A stretch of 64,000 nucleotides of DNA from NCBI RefSeq assembly GCF_000835495.1, contig NW_015622542.1:6443579-6507578 (forward strand), written 5' to 3'. Numbering within the stretch: position 1 is the stretch's first letter; each line of letters starts with the position of its first letter. Of this stretch, positions 53,960-64,000 are shown in pieces. The notes under the pieces were generated by a model. That model saw nothing but the letters and a program-made list of their open reading frames with translations, was not told where the DNA came from and ran no database searches. Both the position numbers and the translations under genes were made by a program. Origin of the DNA: Cladophialophora immunda (taxonomy: Eukaryota; Ascomycota; Eurotiomycetes; Chaetothyriales; Herpotrichiellaceae).

Positions 53960-55248
53960 ATGGCGACCGCGTCTGCACCAACCGCTCTGAGGGGCGCCGT
54001 GGGAGCGTACAAGGACATCCAAACCGTGAGTTTCTCCAAGGAAAACGAATTGAAGGGCACGGACAGGTTTGCTGCGGCGAGCTTCCCAAACTATCTCCCC
54101 ACCTGGGATAACGAGAAAGGTGAAATGTAAGTGTTGAGCTTGGGCGGTCTGCCTGGTATCTCTCTGGCTGGCTTGGCCTTGCAACTCTAACCACTTGTCT
54201 GGATACACACAGATACGCGCCTCTTGAGCCATTCGAGCATTACGAGCACGGAAAAGATGCCGACCCTTCGTTCAAGAACCTTCTGAAGGCCGGCAGCCAG
54301 ATCGAAAACATCACGGCGTCGATCGGGGCCGAGGTGCACGGTGTCCAACTGTCTCAACTCGACGACAAGGCGAAGGATGAACTGGCCCTCCTGGTTGCGC
54401 AGAAGAAGGTTGTCGCCTTCCGAGACCAGGACTTTGCTTCCCTGCCTATCGAAAAGGCCTTGGACTTCGGGCGCTACTTTGGAAGACTGCACATCCATCC
54501 CACCAGGCAAGCAAACTCCCCGGTCCAAGTCGATGCCCACACACTCTTACTGACCTTGTGACAGTGGTGCTCCAGAGGGCTTCCCTGAAGTCCACCTTGT
54601 CCATCGTGGTGCGGATGACAAGTCCTTCCTCGACTTTCTCACCAGCCGGACCAACTCGATCGCGTGGCACAGTGATGTGACATACGAGAACCAACCTCCG
54701 GGGACCACATTCTTGTATGCCCTCGATGTTCCCGACGCGGGCGGTGACACTCTGTTCTGCAATATGGTCAAGGCGTATGAGCGGCTCTCTCCAGCTTTCC
54801 AGGAACGCCTCGCGGGTCTGCAGGCCGTCCACTCTGGGTATGAGCAGGCCACTGCCGCCAAAAACCGGGGGAGCATCTACCGGCGCGCACCTGTCTCGTA
54901 AGTCTCCCCTACCGGCTCGATGGGGTGGTTGACTGACTGTTGAATAGTTCCATCCATCCGATTGTGCGGACCCATCCAGCGACGGGCGAGAAGGCTCTGT
55001 ACGTCAACCCTCAATTTACCAGATACATTGTCGGATTCAAACAGGAGGAGAGTGACTATCTCCTGAAGTTCCTGTATGACCACATCGCCCTGAGTCAGGA
55101 TATTCAGTGCCGCGTCAGATGGAAGCCGAGCACCGTTGTCGTTTGGGACAACCGTGTCACAACGCACTCTGCTCTGATTGACTGGCAGGATGGCCAGCGT
55201 CGACACATTGCGCGCATCACTCCACAAGCAGAGCGCCCGTCTGAATAG
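53960..55248 (+). CDS. TauD/Jlp1-type sulfonate or taurine dioxygenase
   Basis: Four exons, 53960-54126, 54213-54506, 54565-54897 and 54948-55248, 364 aa. Fe(II)/2-oxoglutarate enzyme: HxD in IAWHSDVTYENQPPGT (His189, Asp191), distal His in NRVTTHSALIDW (about 338) and the 2-oxoglutarate Arg in GQRRHIARIT. Also ITASIGAEVHGVQLSQLDDK, VVAFRDQDF, YALDVPDAGGDTLFCNM, HPIVRTHPATGEKALYVN and TRYIVGFKQEES, all typical of fungal TauD/Jlp1. It would oxidise the carbon next to a sulfonate or sulfate ester and release sulfite or sulfate. The second intron uses a GC donor (GCAAGC at 54507), needed for FGRLHIHPTSGAPEGFPE. Cytosolic. Which sulfonate it uses is not known. Confidence 0.92.
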
Positions 55249-55608
55249 ATACGCCACAGCGGGGCTGCAAATTGGCATGGAACGTGCTAGCCCAAGGATT
55301 AGATATGTGACAGACCTACCAGTCTTCAGCATAGCATTAGACAGTCGTTTTGCAGCAACAAGAATAAAATTCAGAAGGTAGTTGGAGATGTCTGCAATTT
55401 GCAATGCCACGGCGACTTCTCACTGAGTCTATCCCGGAAGAGCGGGCGACTAAAATCATCGCCTCCAATTGCGACAGGGTCGCTCGAGGTTCAGTCGTGT
55501 CACCAAAGACCATTTCCACCATCCTCTCTCCGTGCAAGACATTTTGATGTTCTGATCCACTCCAGACGCCGAACAATGCGCATAATACATGCCCGACCAT
55601 ATGAGAAT
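55249..55608. other. Convergent intergenic spacer
   Basis: A 360-bp spacer between the TauD and PUP2 stops; both 3' flanks, no gene seen. Confidence 0.5.
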
Positions 55609-56493
55609 CTAGTCTCCCTCGAGCCTGGCGACCACAGTGCTCATCTCATCGTCGCTGTAGATGCGAAAGCCATTTTCGCGGGTGACACTCGCCAGTTGAA
55701 CGTTCTTCGCATCGAGCTTCTCCTCCATCACCTGCTTCAATGTTTTTAAAACTAGGGTTTCAGCTTCTTCCAGTGTTAGAGATCGGTGGTATTCTGATTG
55801 TAGCTCCGCTTGGGCGCCCTCACTGCCGGATCCGATGGCCTTCGCGTCGTAGCGGTAGAACGTGCCCGAGGGTTCTGCGTGATACCTGGGCCAGTAAGTA
55901 AGGCATATTTTAGCTGCGACAAGTCACCTACAGTTGGGGTCCTTCGTCCTCATCCCAGCCCGCAATCAATAGGGCAACACCAAATGGACGACTCATTATT
56001 GACTCTTCTCCCTGTGCTCCTTCACCGAACCTTAGTGCTAAATCGCAGATGGCTTGCGTACAGCTCTCAACCCCGAGTTTTTCGTTGAAGTTGAAAGCAT
56101 GGTTCTGTGACTCCACACGAGCATGCTCGATCATACTTCGTGCATCGGCTTGAAGACCTGACATGGCGCATCCAACGTGTCTGTCGATTTCCACAATCTT
56201 TTCTATGCTGGAGGAGACGAGCAAGGGAGATGTAACGCGCTTTTCGACACCGAGGAGGACGCCATGTGATGTAGCAACCTATAAGTCATGAGCCAGTGTT
56301 GAAGCTGTCAGGGGATTATTGACCATACACCAATGGCGGTTGACCCGAGCTTGATAGCCTCTAATGAGTATTCAACCTGGAATAGACGGCCCTCTGGCGA
56401 GAAGGTGCTGTCACATATTAGCCACGGGGCTCGTTCTGGAAGACAAGACGCTCACTTGATCCCTCGGTCGTATTCGGATCGTGCGATAAACAT
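55609..56493 (-). CDS. PUP2: 20S proteasome subunit alpha5
   Basis: Four exons, 56493-56456, 56407-56329, 56278-55932 and 55885-55609, 246 aa. Starts [20 protein letters not shown] followed by [19 protein letters not shown], the alpha-type signature. Then [117 protein letters not shown] and an acidic C-terminus. The [17 protein letters not shown] and [11 protein letters not shown] blocks identify alpha5 among the seven alpha subunits. Structural, not proteolytic; part of the gated alpha ring. No frame spans it completely, so splicing was essential. The start lies 329 bp from the divergent SPC97 start. Confidence 0.96.
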
Positions 56494-56822
56494 GGCGGAA
56501 ATCGGTCAAGACGATGGTTAATAGAGGTTCAGGACTGTCCCAGAAAAGAGGTCTGCAAGGTGTGATCGGTGCAAGTCAAGTTCGAGATTAAAACAGGAAG
56601 CAAACGTGGTGGTGTTGCGTGTGAACAGGCAAGCTGTGGATGCGCAATCCAATCTCAGCCTTCTCAAAAATGTCTCTCCGCAGCCAAGCCCTCCAACGCA
56701 GCCTCGACGCGCCAGCACATTGAACGCCGCATACACTTCGCACACAGCACCTCGCCTCCTGCGAGTTCTCAATCGACTACTGCGTGTCACTCGTTGCCTA
56801 CCAACAATGACGGTCTGTAGAG
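56494..56822. promoter_or_regulatory. Bidirectional promoter PUP2 / SPC97
   Basis: 329 bp between divergent start codons. I could not place a clear PACE-type (GGTGGCAAA) proteasome element; the near match GTGGTGTTGC at about 56606 is weak. Confidence 0.45.
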
Positions 56823-59583
56823 ATGACGTCTCTACATTACAGAAGTGCATCCGCGACCGATCGCCGCAGCGCCAGTCTTTTAAATGGCCCCTCACGCGTT
56901 AATCCCACTCGAGCCAGAGACGACCGACCATTTGCCCGCGACAATGGCTCCCCGGTGCTCCCAGATGGCTTCAGCGACCCTGCTGATGGAGCGCACAAAC
57001 CCTCAAAAAGCGAGAGTCGAGTGAGCGGTCTCGAACATAGGCGGCGGGAGAAATCGACGGTTACAACAACAGAGACCATTTACACGAGAAGGAGTCCAAA
57101 GAAAGAAACGTCGAATACCGAAAGCCGGAAGGATAAGCGGACAGTAGCAAGTCCTGTTCTCAAGCAACCGCCGAAGGAGGATAATTGTAGGTATCTATAA
57201 TGCTTTGGATTTTCTACCCTCTGACAACCCTGCAGTACCATGGGCTCCCGCGGTTTCTCTCGTTCCTCATTCTTCTGCGCCCCTGGCCACAAGAGTGACA
57301 GCACCGCCTCTGTCTCGCCATGCTCCATCAGAGCTCGATCCTGTCGCTCTCGAGACTATGACAATGCAGGAGCAAGAGCGTGCATTATTGGACGATTTGC
57401 TCTACGTGTTTATGGGCTTTGAGGGACAGTATGTCCGATTCCACGACAGTTATGATCCTGCCGAGGAAAAAGACCGCTTGAATGGTCCATCATTTCATCC
57501 ACTTCCCGGCCTTGATCCAAGTCTCAGAGATTTGACAAGCTCCATGCTTTCGATGGCCACCCATCACTGCGCGATTGAGGCTTTTATCGAAGTCCAAAGC
57601 AGGGATGAATTCGGCTCTGTCAACCACGCACTTTGTGCTGCCATCCGAAAACTGTTGAAAGACTATCTCATCTTGATCGCACAGCTAGAGATGAAGGTCC
57701 TTACTGATCCGAAGTTTACATTACACCAAATGCACATCGCGGTTATCCCCACTGCGCAATGTCTAGTGCAGCTGTACTCTTTGGCCCAAGAGTTATTGAA
57801 AAAGAACTCCTTGCTGGAAGAGGACACCGATGACTCAATTGACGATTTTGATCCTGACAATATTATTGAGCGGCTAAAGGAAGGTGGTGATCTGCTTCCG
57901 GGCAGTCTTAGCAAGAAACGATGTATAGGCGGTAATGTTCTGGGTCTTTTGACAACCCGGCTTTCAACATTCTCTGGAGATCCGGCCGCTCGATCTATTC
58001 TAGAGATGCTGTTGCGTGAAGCAAGCAGACCTTACATGGTGATGCTGAATGAGTGGTTACATCACGGCGGCATCCATGATCCGCACTCGGAATTCTTGAT
58101 CGGCGAGAGGGCTAGTATCAAACGAGAACGCCTCGACGAAGATTACACAGACGAGTACTGGGAAAAGCGTTACTATATTCGCGAGAAGGAAATTCCGCCG
58201 CAGCTAGAATCTGTTCGAGAAAAGGTCCTTCTGGCTGGAAAGTATCTCAATGTGGTTCGGGAGTGTGGTGGTGTCAACATAACCAGCAAAATTGACGACA
58301 CCCCAGCAACATTCGATGATCCGCGATTTCTCGACAATGTCAACAATGCCTATTCATTCGCGAATAAAGAGTTGCTTCAATTACTCCTCACGAAGAATTC
58401 GCTCCGGAGTCGATTGCGGTCGATGAAGCACTATTTCTTCCTCGACCGTGCGGAATTCTTCCTCTACTTCCTCGAACTCAGCGACTCCGAGCTGCGGAAG
58501 AAGAATCGAGATGTAAATGTTGGAAAGCTTCAGTCTTTGCTGGATTTGGTTCTCCATCAGCCAGGCAGCATCGCGGTGGCAGATCCATTCAAGGAGGATG
58601 TGAAGGTGAAAATGAACTCGGTTGGTTTGACGCAATGGTTGATCAAGGTCGTCAATGTGCAAGGCATGGACCAGGATAATCCAGATTCCATGATGGACCC
58701 GTACAAAACGCCGGCTCCTAGCCAGGCTTCTGGGACTGAAAAGTTCAAGGATGAGAAGAAAAAAGAGGAAGAAAAGGATATCATCGGATTTGAAGCGCTA
58801 GAGCTTGACTACACCGTACCGTTTCCCCTCTCTCTCATCATCAGCCGAAAGACAGTCTCGCGATACCAACTCATCTTCCGATACACACTGGCACTGCGTC
58901 ACCTGGAAACCCAGCTGGTGGGTTGCTGGTCAACTCATACGAAGGAGAAGGCGTGGATTCACAAGTCCTCTGACAAAAGGTTTGAGTTGTGGAAGCGGCG
59001 GGTATGGACGTTGCGCTCTCGAATGCTCGTGTTTGTTCAACAAATGCTCTTCTTTGCCACTGCAGAAGTGATGGAACCAAACTGGCAGAAGCTCATGGTG
59101 AAGGTCGATGATGCGGAACGGGATGATTTCGAAGAGACCAGGTCAGGACTCAATCCGAAATCGAAGCCTACTGTTGATGAGTTGATGCAAGATCATGTCG
59201 ACATGCTGGACTCTTGCATGAAAGATCTTGGATTGACGCAGGCGAAACTGCTCCGTCTGCACGCAAAGCTCATGACTGGATGTGGAATGTTCGCGTCCTA
59301 TGTTGAGCACGTCACCAAGTCGATCTACGAAGCCGACACGAGTCTCCAATCGAAACCCGTTAAGCCCGGGGCGGCTGCACCCCCAGCTGCGCCCACGGAT
59401 CCGGCACGAATGAAGAGGATAGAAGAGTCGATCAGGAAGTATGAAGAGCACTTCAACAGGCATCTGAAGATCTTGATTGATGCTCTCAACTGGTTCGCAA
59501 CCACCGAGACGGTCTCTTTGCTCAGCCTCTGTGGAAGATTGACGAATGCTGAGGTACAGAAACGCGATGATTTATTTCTTTGA
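56823..59583 (+). CDS. SPC97: Gamma-tubulin complex component 2 (Spc97/GCP2)
   Basis: Two exons, 56823-57186 and 57236-59583, 903 aa. The first ~130 residues are charged and disordered. The GCP N-domain starts near residue 175: LLDDLLYVFMGFEGQYVRF, then LRDLTSSMLSMATHHCAIEA, FGSVNHALCAAIRKLLKDY, GGIHDPHSEFLIGE, YWEKRYYIREKEIPP, GKYLNVVRECGGVN, LRSMKHYFFLDRAEFFLYF and the C-domain segment PFPLSLIISRKTVSRYQLIF. These align by order with human GCP2, not GCP3. With GCP3 and gamma-tubulin it forms the small complex that nucleates microtubules at the spindle pole body. An EKKKEEEKD-type acidic loop precedes the C-domain. Intron 49 nt (GTAGGT..TGCAG). Confidence 0.94.
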
Positions 59584-59952
59584 AGAAGGCTGGAGCGGAA
59601 TGATGCGCTGTTTCGACCTGCCTCCATGTCCAGCAACGAAGGGCTTTGTATGAAATTTTGGCACTTGGGAGTGTTACGGGATTGATGAGAGTGCGTGCAT
59701 GCACAACGGTAAAGACTATGAATGATACCCACAGGCGCGAATGTTGTTCATCTGACTATTTATGCTCCTTGCGTTTTCCTGCCTCACCTTCAACATTTAA
59801 GTCTGCGAATCCTGCCAAGCTGGTCCGAATCTCCCTTTGTATATGTAGGCGTCACCTCAGTCACACTCGACATTTCTTCGTCCTTCTTCCCTTCTCCTGC
59901 CTCAAGCCTTTTCTGGTGTTTGTGACGGCGTGGATTTGTCACTGGGGGAGCC
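59584..59952. other. Intergenic: SPC97 3' flank and promoter of next gene
   Basis: A 369-bp spacer between tandem plus-strand genes, pyrimidine-rich towards 59950. No gene seen. Confidence 0.45.
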
Positions 59953-61250
59953 ATGGCCTACATGAAGCGGCTATTTCAGGCGCTGAAGGACAACGCTTCA
60001 ACCTCACAAGTGTGGCATTCTCTCGGGCGGTCGCACGACAAACAAGAGGTAGGATATGTGTCGCTGCCGTACACTGGTGCCACTCTGACAGGAAGACAGG
60101 AAAGCAATAAGGAGACCCAAGACGTTCAGCCCGTTGGCCTTACCTTGTCAAGCCTTTCGAGAGAGTTCTCCTTCGCCGCGTATCTCTCGCCACGGCCGGT
60201 CGAAAACCAAGCTCAACTTATGATGGTGATATTCAATGAGCAGCCCTTGGATGCCACATATCTCGTCCTGCTCGCCCTCAACGAGGAATGCCGGCGAATG
60301 CAGCGAGGCTGTTTTTACTATTTGCCCCTGCGGCAGGAAGTTTCCAAGGGCCACCCTTGTGACATGGTCTTCATCGACGAGCCCTGGGGCGCAAAGAGCG
60401 TGAGAGCATGGGACGCTTCGAGTTGGGACACGCGACTTAGCATGTGTGCTGCCGGTATGTTTATGTTTCTTGGTCACCGCTCCCATCACTCACAATGGGC
60501 TTTCAATTCACTAACGACCACATTGTTTTGACACCGCGCAGAAGGAAAGATTGACCCTCATGAGCATGTGATACCAGTGTGCTCCCGGATTCTCAAGTTC
60601 GACCTCTCTGAGCCAGCAAAGAGTATGACCTCCGCCGTCTCCTTCTCATTATGTCTATATAAAACCTGACACTCTGATGTCCAGCATCGGGACGTGCGCA
60701 TGTCTACGCCAGCAACTCTGATCCCGCCGTCGCCAAACACGCCAACATCCAAACCTGGAGTCGCCCCTTGAAGGACGTGTCCCGGATTCTGATCGTCTAC
60801 GCGCACCACCACGTGACACCCACCATCTCCCACCTCCACGCCGTGGAGCACGCCTCCCAATGCACCACGTTCCCGACGCCGAACGACCTTTCGCTGACCG
60901 CGGTCCCCAACTGGCAAGAGACCACGTCGGCCGTGTTTGGCAGAAAGTCAAACGTCGATGCGCCCAAGTCGAGTGCTCGGCCCAACTCGAGCGTCAAAGT
61001 GGCCGGCGACGCGGAGGTGGTGCTTGCGCTGCTGCGCATCTGGAACCGCGGCTGCGTGTCCGTCGACCTTGACAAGAACACTGATACCGAAAATATCAGC
61101 AACGGCCTCGACCTCAACCTCGGGGTCTTCGACGACTGGGAGGTGGACTTTGGCTGTACCAAGCTCTTGTGGCAGGGGGTTGAGGACCGGGTGTACAACC
61201 ACACTCTCGACGTGCAGGAGGCCATGTTGCGATTCTGGCCCAAGGAGTGA
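59953..61250 (+). CDS. Unrecognised 382-aa protein
   Basis: Three exons, 59953-60454, 60542-60622 and 60685-61250, 382 aa. The middle exon is an 81-nt cassette whose both junctions keep phase. No signal peptide, membrane segment or enzyme motif. Mixed alpha/beta composition with several Trp residues (SLGRSHDKQEVGYVSLPYTG, FIDEPWGAKSVRAWDASSWD, then HVYASNSDPAVAKHANIQTW). The C-terminus (GVFDDWEVDFGCTKLLWQGV) is well ordered by composition. I cannot name a family; single-exon-like codon bias and three good introns argue that the gene is real. A Pezizomycotina-restricted cytosolic protein is a guess. Confidence 0.72.
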
Positions 61251-61620
61251 CTGGCTGACCGACTGACTGGGTCATGTGTCGTGCCGTGTGAGAGGGAAAA
61301 GGGTCCAAGAAGGTCGACGTGTGTCACAAGCCTGCCCGCTGAGAGAGCAAAGATCGAGTGGTGGGTGAAACAAAAATATACACCATGCGAAAGCCAGACA
61401 AGAGCGGACAGACGCAAAGGAAGGGCTGCTTATTGGGAAGGGCTTGAGGACAACAACACGTCCATGGCTTGGTGTCGTCCTGCGGTTTCAAGAATATCTC
61501 GAGAGATAGAAGTATCTTCCAGGCGGAAAGGCCTTGAATCAACTCAAGATTTCTCCCGAGCTTCTTTCCTGGACTTTGCATCTCGAGGACGGTCGATTCT
61601 TTACGTTGATCCATGCTCTG
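61251..61620. other. Convergent intergenic spacer
   Basis: A 370-bp spacer before the RRP8 stop. Short frames only. Confidence 0.45.
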
Positions 61621-63222
61621 TCACCTTGTCTTGTAGACACAGGGTTTCAGAACTTTGGCCTCTTCCTCAACTGTTATCTCCATAACATTCGCTTCATGAC
61701 CTGCTCCAACTCTGCCAGCACCAGCTCGGCCTCTTCCCTTTTGCTTCATCTCCTCTACGTTTTGATACTCCCTCCCATTCCACTTGAGCCCTTTGTATTT
61801 CCCAGCAGTCGGCACCCCGGATTTGACAAACACCATGCTAACGAACATCTTGTTCGATTTATCCACACTTTCCTCGCGCAAGAGGAAGCCGCGGCGGGCA
61901 AGGACACGGACAAAGGCAGATATGTCTGTCTCCTCTCCGATTGTCTCGGTGGTTGTAGAATCTTCCGCGAAAAGCTCTTCTCGAACTTCATCATCGCTCT
62001 CTTCCGCACCATTGGCACCGGCTTTCTTCTTGAGCTGTTGTTTTCTTCGCTTCTTACCCACGCTATTCTCCACACTTTGCCCAGGTTGTCTTTTTGCCCT
62101 TCCAAAGCGGGATTTGACTTCACTCACCCAACACTCCCCTTTTCCATCCCCCCTGAGTATTCGCCACGCTTCTTCCACAAAGTTGATCCAATTCGTGCCC
62201 ATCAGACTGAGACAGAAAACTGCAATATCGACCTCACCATCTCGCAATGGCAGAGAGGAGATATCTGCTTTTGTGACCAAGGTATTGGCAGTGTGGAGAT
62301 CGAAGTTGTGAAATTTTAGTTTGAGGGCTTTGATGGCCGATTGGCAACCACGGGCGAGAGGAGCGTCACCGCAGCCCAGGTCGGCGATTGCGCAGAGCCC
62401 CCTGCGGCGAGGGAGCGGGGAACTCTGTAAGGAGATCTTGGAGTCTTTGGTAGACTGCTGCTTGATTGACTCGTTAAACGCCGTGGGTATTTGACCTCGA
62501 GTTTTGATTGCGGAAATGTATCTGTCCACGGGATTGACTGGCCATGAGTCTTTCACTTGTTGCGAAAAGCCGGCGTGGTATTCGGCGAAGAGGTCCGGGG
62601 AATTGGTGAATAGGTCCATTGCGGCTGAGGAGGAGGTCGTATACAGAGTCTCATTCAGATGCCGGAAGCGGGCTGATGTGAGTTTACTGCGCATTTTGGC
62701 TTGCAGAGGAGTCAGTTTCGCAGGCAGTGGCGGCACCGGTGGGAGGGCTTTGGGGATGTTATCGCGTGGAAAGGGTCTCGAAGAGGCCGTTTCGGCGTCG
62801 CCATCGCTGTTGCTTCGGTCGACATGCTCAGCTTTTCGCGGTTGACCGTCCTGCACTGGCCGCTGTTGGGCATTGGACGTCGGCCGTGTCTTGTCCTTGC
62901 TCTCTTTCCTGCGCCTCTTCTTCTCCGTTGCTGAGACGGTGTCTCCGCCAGCCTTGTTTCGTTCACCTTGTTGGTGGCCATGTCCCTGACGTCCGTGCCC
63001 CTGCTCTGCCGTGACAGGTTTGGCCCCTGCGCGTTGGTTCCATAGTTTCTCGAGCTCAGTCCCCGAGACCTTGGAGGCCTGAATAAGGTCAGGGAATGCG
63101 TTCTTTCTCTTTTTGGAGACTGAAGTGAAAACAGTGGGAGATAGGTGGGCGTCACTGGCTGGGGCGGGATTTTCTGGGACGAGGGAGGTTGAGTCAACTG
63201 CCCAACCTGGAACAGCGAACAT
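61621..63222 (-). CDS. RRP8: 25S rRNA adenine-N1 methyltransferase Rrp8
   Basis: Intronless, 533 aa. Rrp8 makes m1A in helix 25.1 of the large rRNA in the nucleolus and is needed for A2 cleavage. N-terminal ~180 residues: basic, disordered, nucleolar type (KKRRRKESKDKTR). The catalytic domain begins PLQAKMRSKLTSARFRHLNE, then LYTTSSSAAMDLF, EYHAGFSQQVKDSWPVNPVD, the SAM motif AIADLGCGDAPLA, DISSLPLRDGEVDIAVFCLS with LMGTNWINFVEEAWRILR, GECWVSEVKSRF, and FVRVLARRGFLLREE. A charged insert (KKRRKQQLKKK...ESDDEVREE) sits between the last two. Slightly longer than the yeast protein (392 aa) because of both disordered parts. Confidence 0.95.
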   Translation of the reverse strand: MFAVPGWAVDSTSLVPENPAPASDAHLSPTVFTSVSKKRKNAFPDLIQASKVSGTELEKLWNQRAGAKPVTAEQGHGRQGHGHQQGERNKAGGDTVSATEKKRRRKESKDKTRPTSNAQQRPVQDGQPRKAEHVDRSNSDGDAETASSRPFPRDNIPKALPPVPPLPAKLTPLQAKMRSKLTSARFRHLNETLYTTSSSAAMDLFTNSPDLFAEYHAGFSQQVKDSWPVNPVDRYISAIKTRGQIPTAFNESIKQQSTKDSKISLQSSPLPRRRGLCAIADLGCGDAPLARGCQSAIKALKLKFHNFDLHTANTLVTKADISSLPLRDGEVDIAVFCLSLMGTNWINFVEEAWRILRGDGKGECWVSEVKSRFGRAKRQPGQSVENSVGKKRRKQQLKKKAGANGAEESDDEVREELFAEDSTTTETIGEETDISAFVRVLARRGFLLREESVDKSNKMFVSMVFVKSGVPTAGKYKGLKWNGREYQNVEEMKQKGRGRAGAGRVGAGHEANVMEITVEEEAKVLKPCVYKTR

Positions 63223-63853
63223 GATACGTAGTAGACCGCCAAGGGCAAGGGTTATGAAGAAGGCATTATTGAAGGGAGTAAATTAGGTATGCTGCAGGTC
63301 TCAGACGGTGTCCAAGCCAGTGTTACTGCAAAGCTGGCGCAGGACACTTGTCGAGTGGTTGTCAAATAATGTGCTGCACTGTACATGCCACCAAAAAAAT
63401 TTACGCTCCCGCAGCCCTGGAAGCCACAGCACCCACAGCACCCACTACTGGTAACAGTAGGCGCCTGGAAAGAGCCGCAGGTGCAGATTTGGGGGCGGGG
63501 ACAGCGCCTCCACAAAGGGGGTTGTCATTGGTTTGGCTAGCAGGCGATACTTCAGCCCAACGGCCACCCAGCGCCTTATCGACCCTTTGGGCATTACGAT
63601 ACCTTACAAGCCAGCTTCTGCACAAACCGAGCAGGTCCTGCCCTTCACCTACGAGTACTCGCTAGGTACCTAGGTACCTCTGGATGGAGTACGGAATGCT
63701 ACCCGTAGGGCTCCATCCCCCCAGGTGGGCGGCACTGCAGGTCTCATGAGCAGTGTTGTGAAAATAGATTTCATAAATACAGCGTCACATTCCTGACCTG
63801 TTTATTTCAGTATTATAGATGTAATCTTTCCAAAGTTCCTGGGAGCCAAGGAG

Positions 63854-63884
63854 CTAGTTTATTAGCGTTTTCCTAGTAAACTAG
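63854..63884. repeat. Imperfect inverted repeat (hairpin)
   Basis: Twelve-base arms, CTAGTTTATTAG and CTAGTAAACTAG (one mismatch on pairing), around a 7-nt loop. Confidence 0.7.
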
Positions 63885-63964
63885 TTCGTGGTTGACCCTT
63901 CAGGAGGCATAAAAACCTGCCTGATTTGACGCCCAATAGGCCTGTGTGCCTTGAGAATAGGGCC

Positions 63965-64000
63965 CTATCTGAGGGCCTATCTGCGTGCCAATCTGCGTGC
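63965..64000. repeat. 12-bp tandem repeat at window edge
   Basis: Three consecutive 12-mers: CTATCTGAGGGC, CTATCTGCGTGC and CAATCTGCGTGC. The array runs to the last base, so its extent is unknown. Confidence 0.75.

Larger units (their letters stand above)
63223..64000. other. Repeat-bearing intergenic edge
   Basis: Gene-free, becoming AT-richer after 63750. It holds a CTAGGTACC doublet near 63660-63677, an imperfect hairpin at 63854-63884 and a 12-bp tandem repeat at the very end. No transposase frame is visible. Confidence 0.5.

Overview
The window is nuclear DNA of a filamentous ascomycete (Pezizomycotina). Genes are dense, lie on both strands and are split by short introns of about 48-110 nt with GT..CTRAC..AG signals. 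They encode typical fungal proteins: a HET-domain protein, kynureninase, Ayr1-like, Mcp1-like, DUF7726-type and TauD/Jlp1-like proteins. The style is compatible with Eurotiomycetes such as Chaetothyriales, but I cannot fix the order from sequence alone. There is one assembly gap (20438-20537). Thirty protein genes are supported, most rebuilt exon by exon; every exon sum closes in frame.

Layout. 0-13 kb: the 3' end of an aldehyde dehydrogenase, an RCC1-repeat protein convergent with the checkpoint-clamp gene rad9, an F-box protein, kynureninase, ISA2, an unrecognised coiled-coil protein and the tRNA methyltransferase TRM1. 13-26 kb: a small GPI-type surface protein, a C2H2 zinc-finger protein, a HET-domain protein, a large coiled-coil protein whose coding minisatellite is interrupted by the gap, an Mcp1-like membrane protein and an F-box-like protein. 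26-29 kb holds no supported gene. 29-50 kb: PDB1, a metallophosphoesterase, a GNAT acetyltransferase, an Ayr1-like reductase, a probably mitochondrial DExH helicase, an epoxide hydrolase, ARP8, ARL1, a thimet-type oligopeptidase and a DUF7726-like protein. 50-64 kb: a divergent MFS transporter/TauD dioxygenase pair (possible sulfonate use), proteasome alpha5 (PUP2) divergent from gamma-tubulin complex component 2 (SPC97), an unrecognised 382-aa protein, the rRNA methyltransferase RRP8 and a repeat-containing edge.

Most genes are unrelated housekeeping functions. The only plausible functional partnership is MFS plus TauD. I found no convincing new multi-gene system. The most unusual points are about gene structure: an 11-nt internal exon in PDB1, two GC-AG introns, an MFS intron whose donor reads AT instead of GT, a long ATG-less N-terminal extension before the oligopeptidase, alternative targeting starts in TRM1, and the gap-interrupted coding minisatellite.
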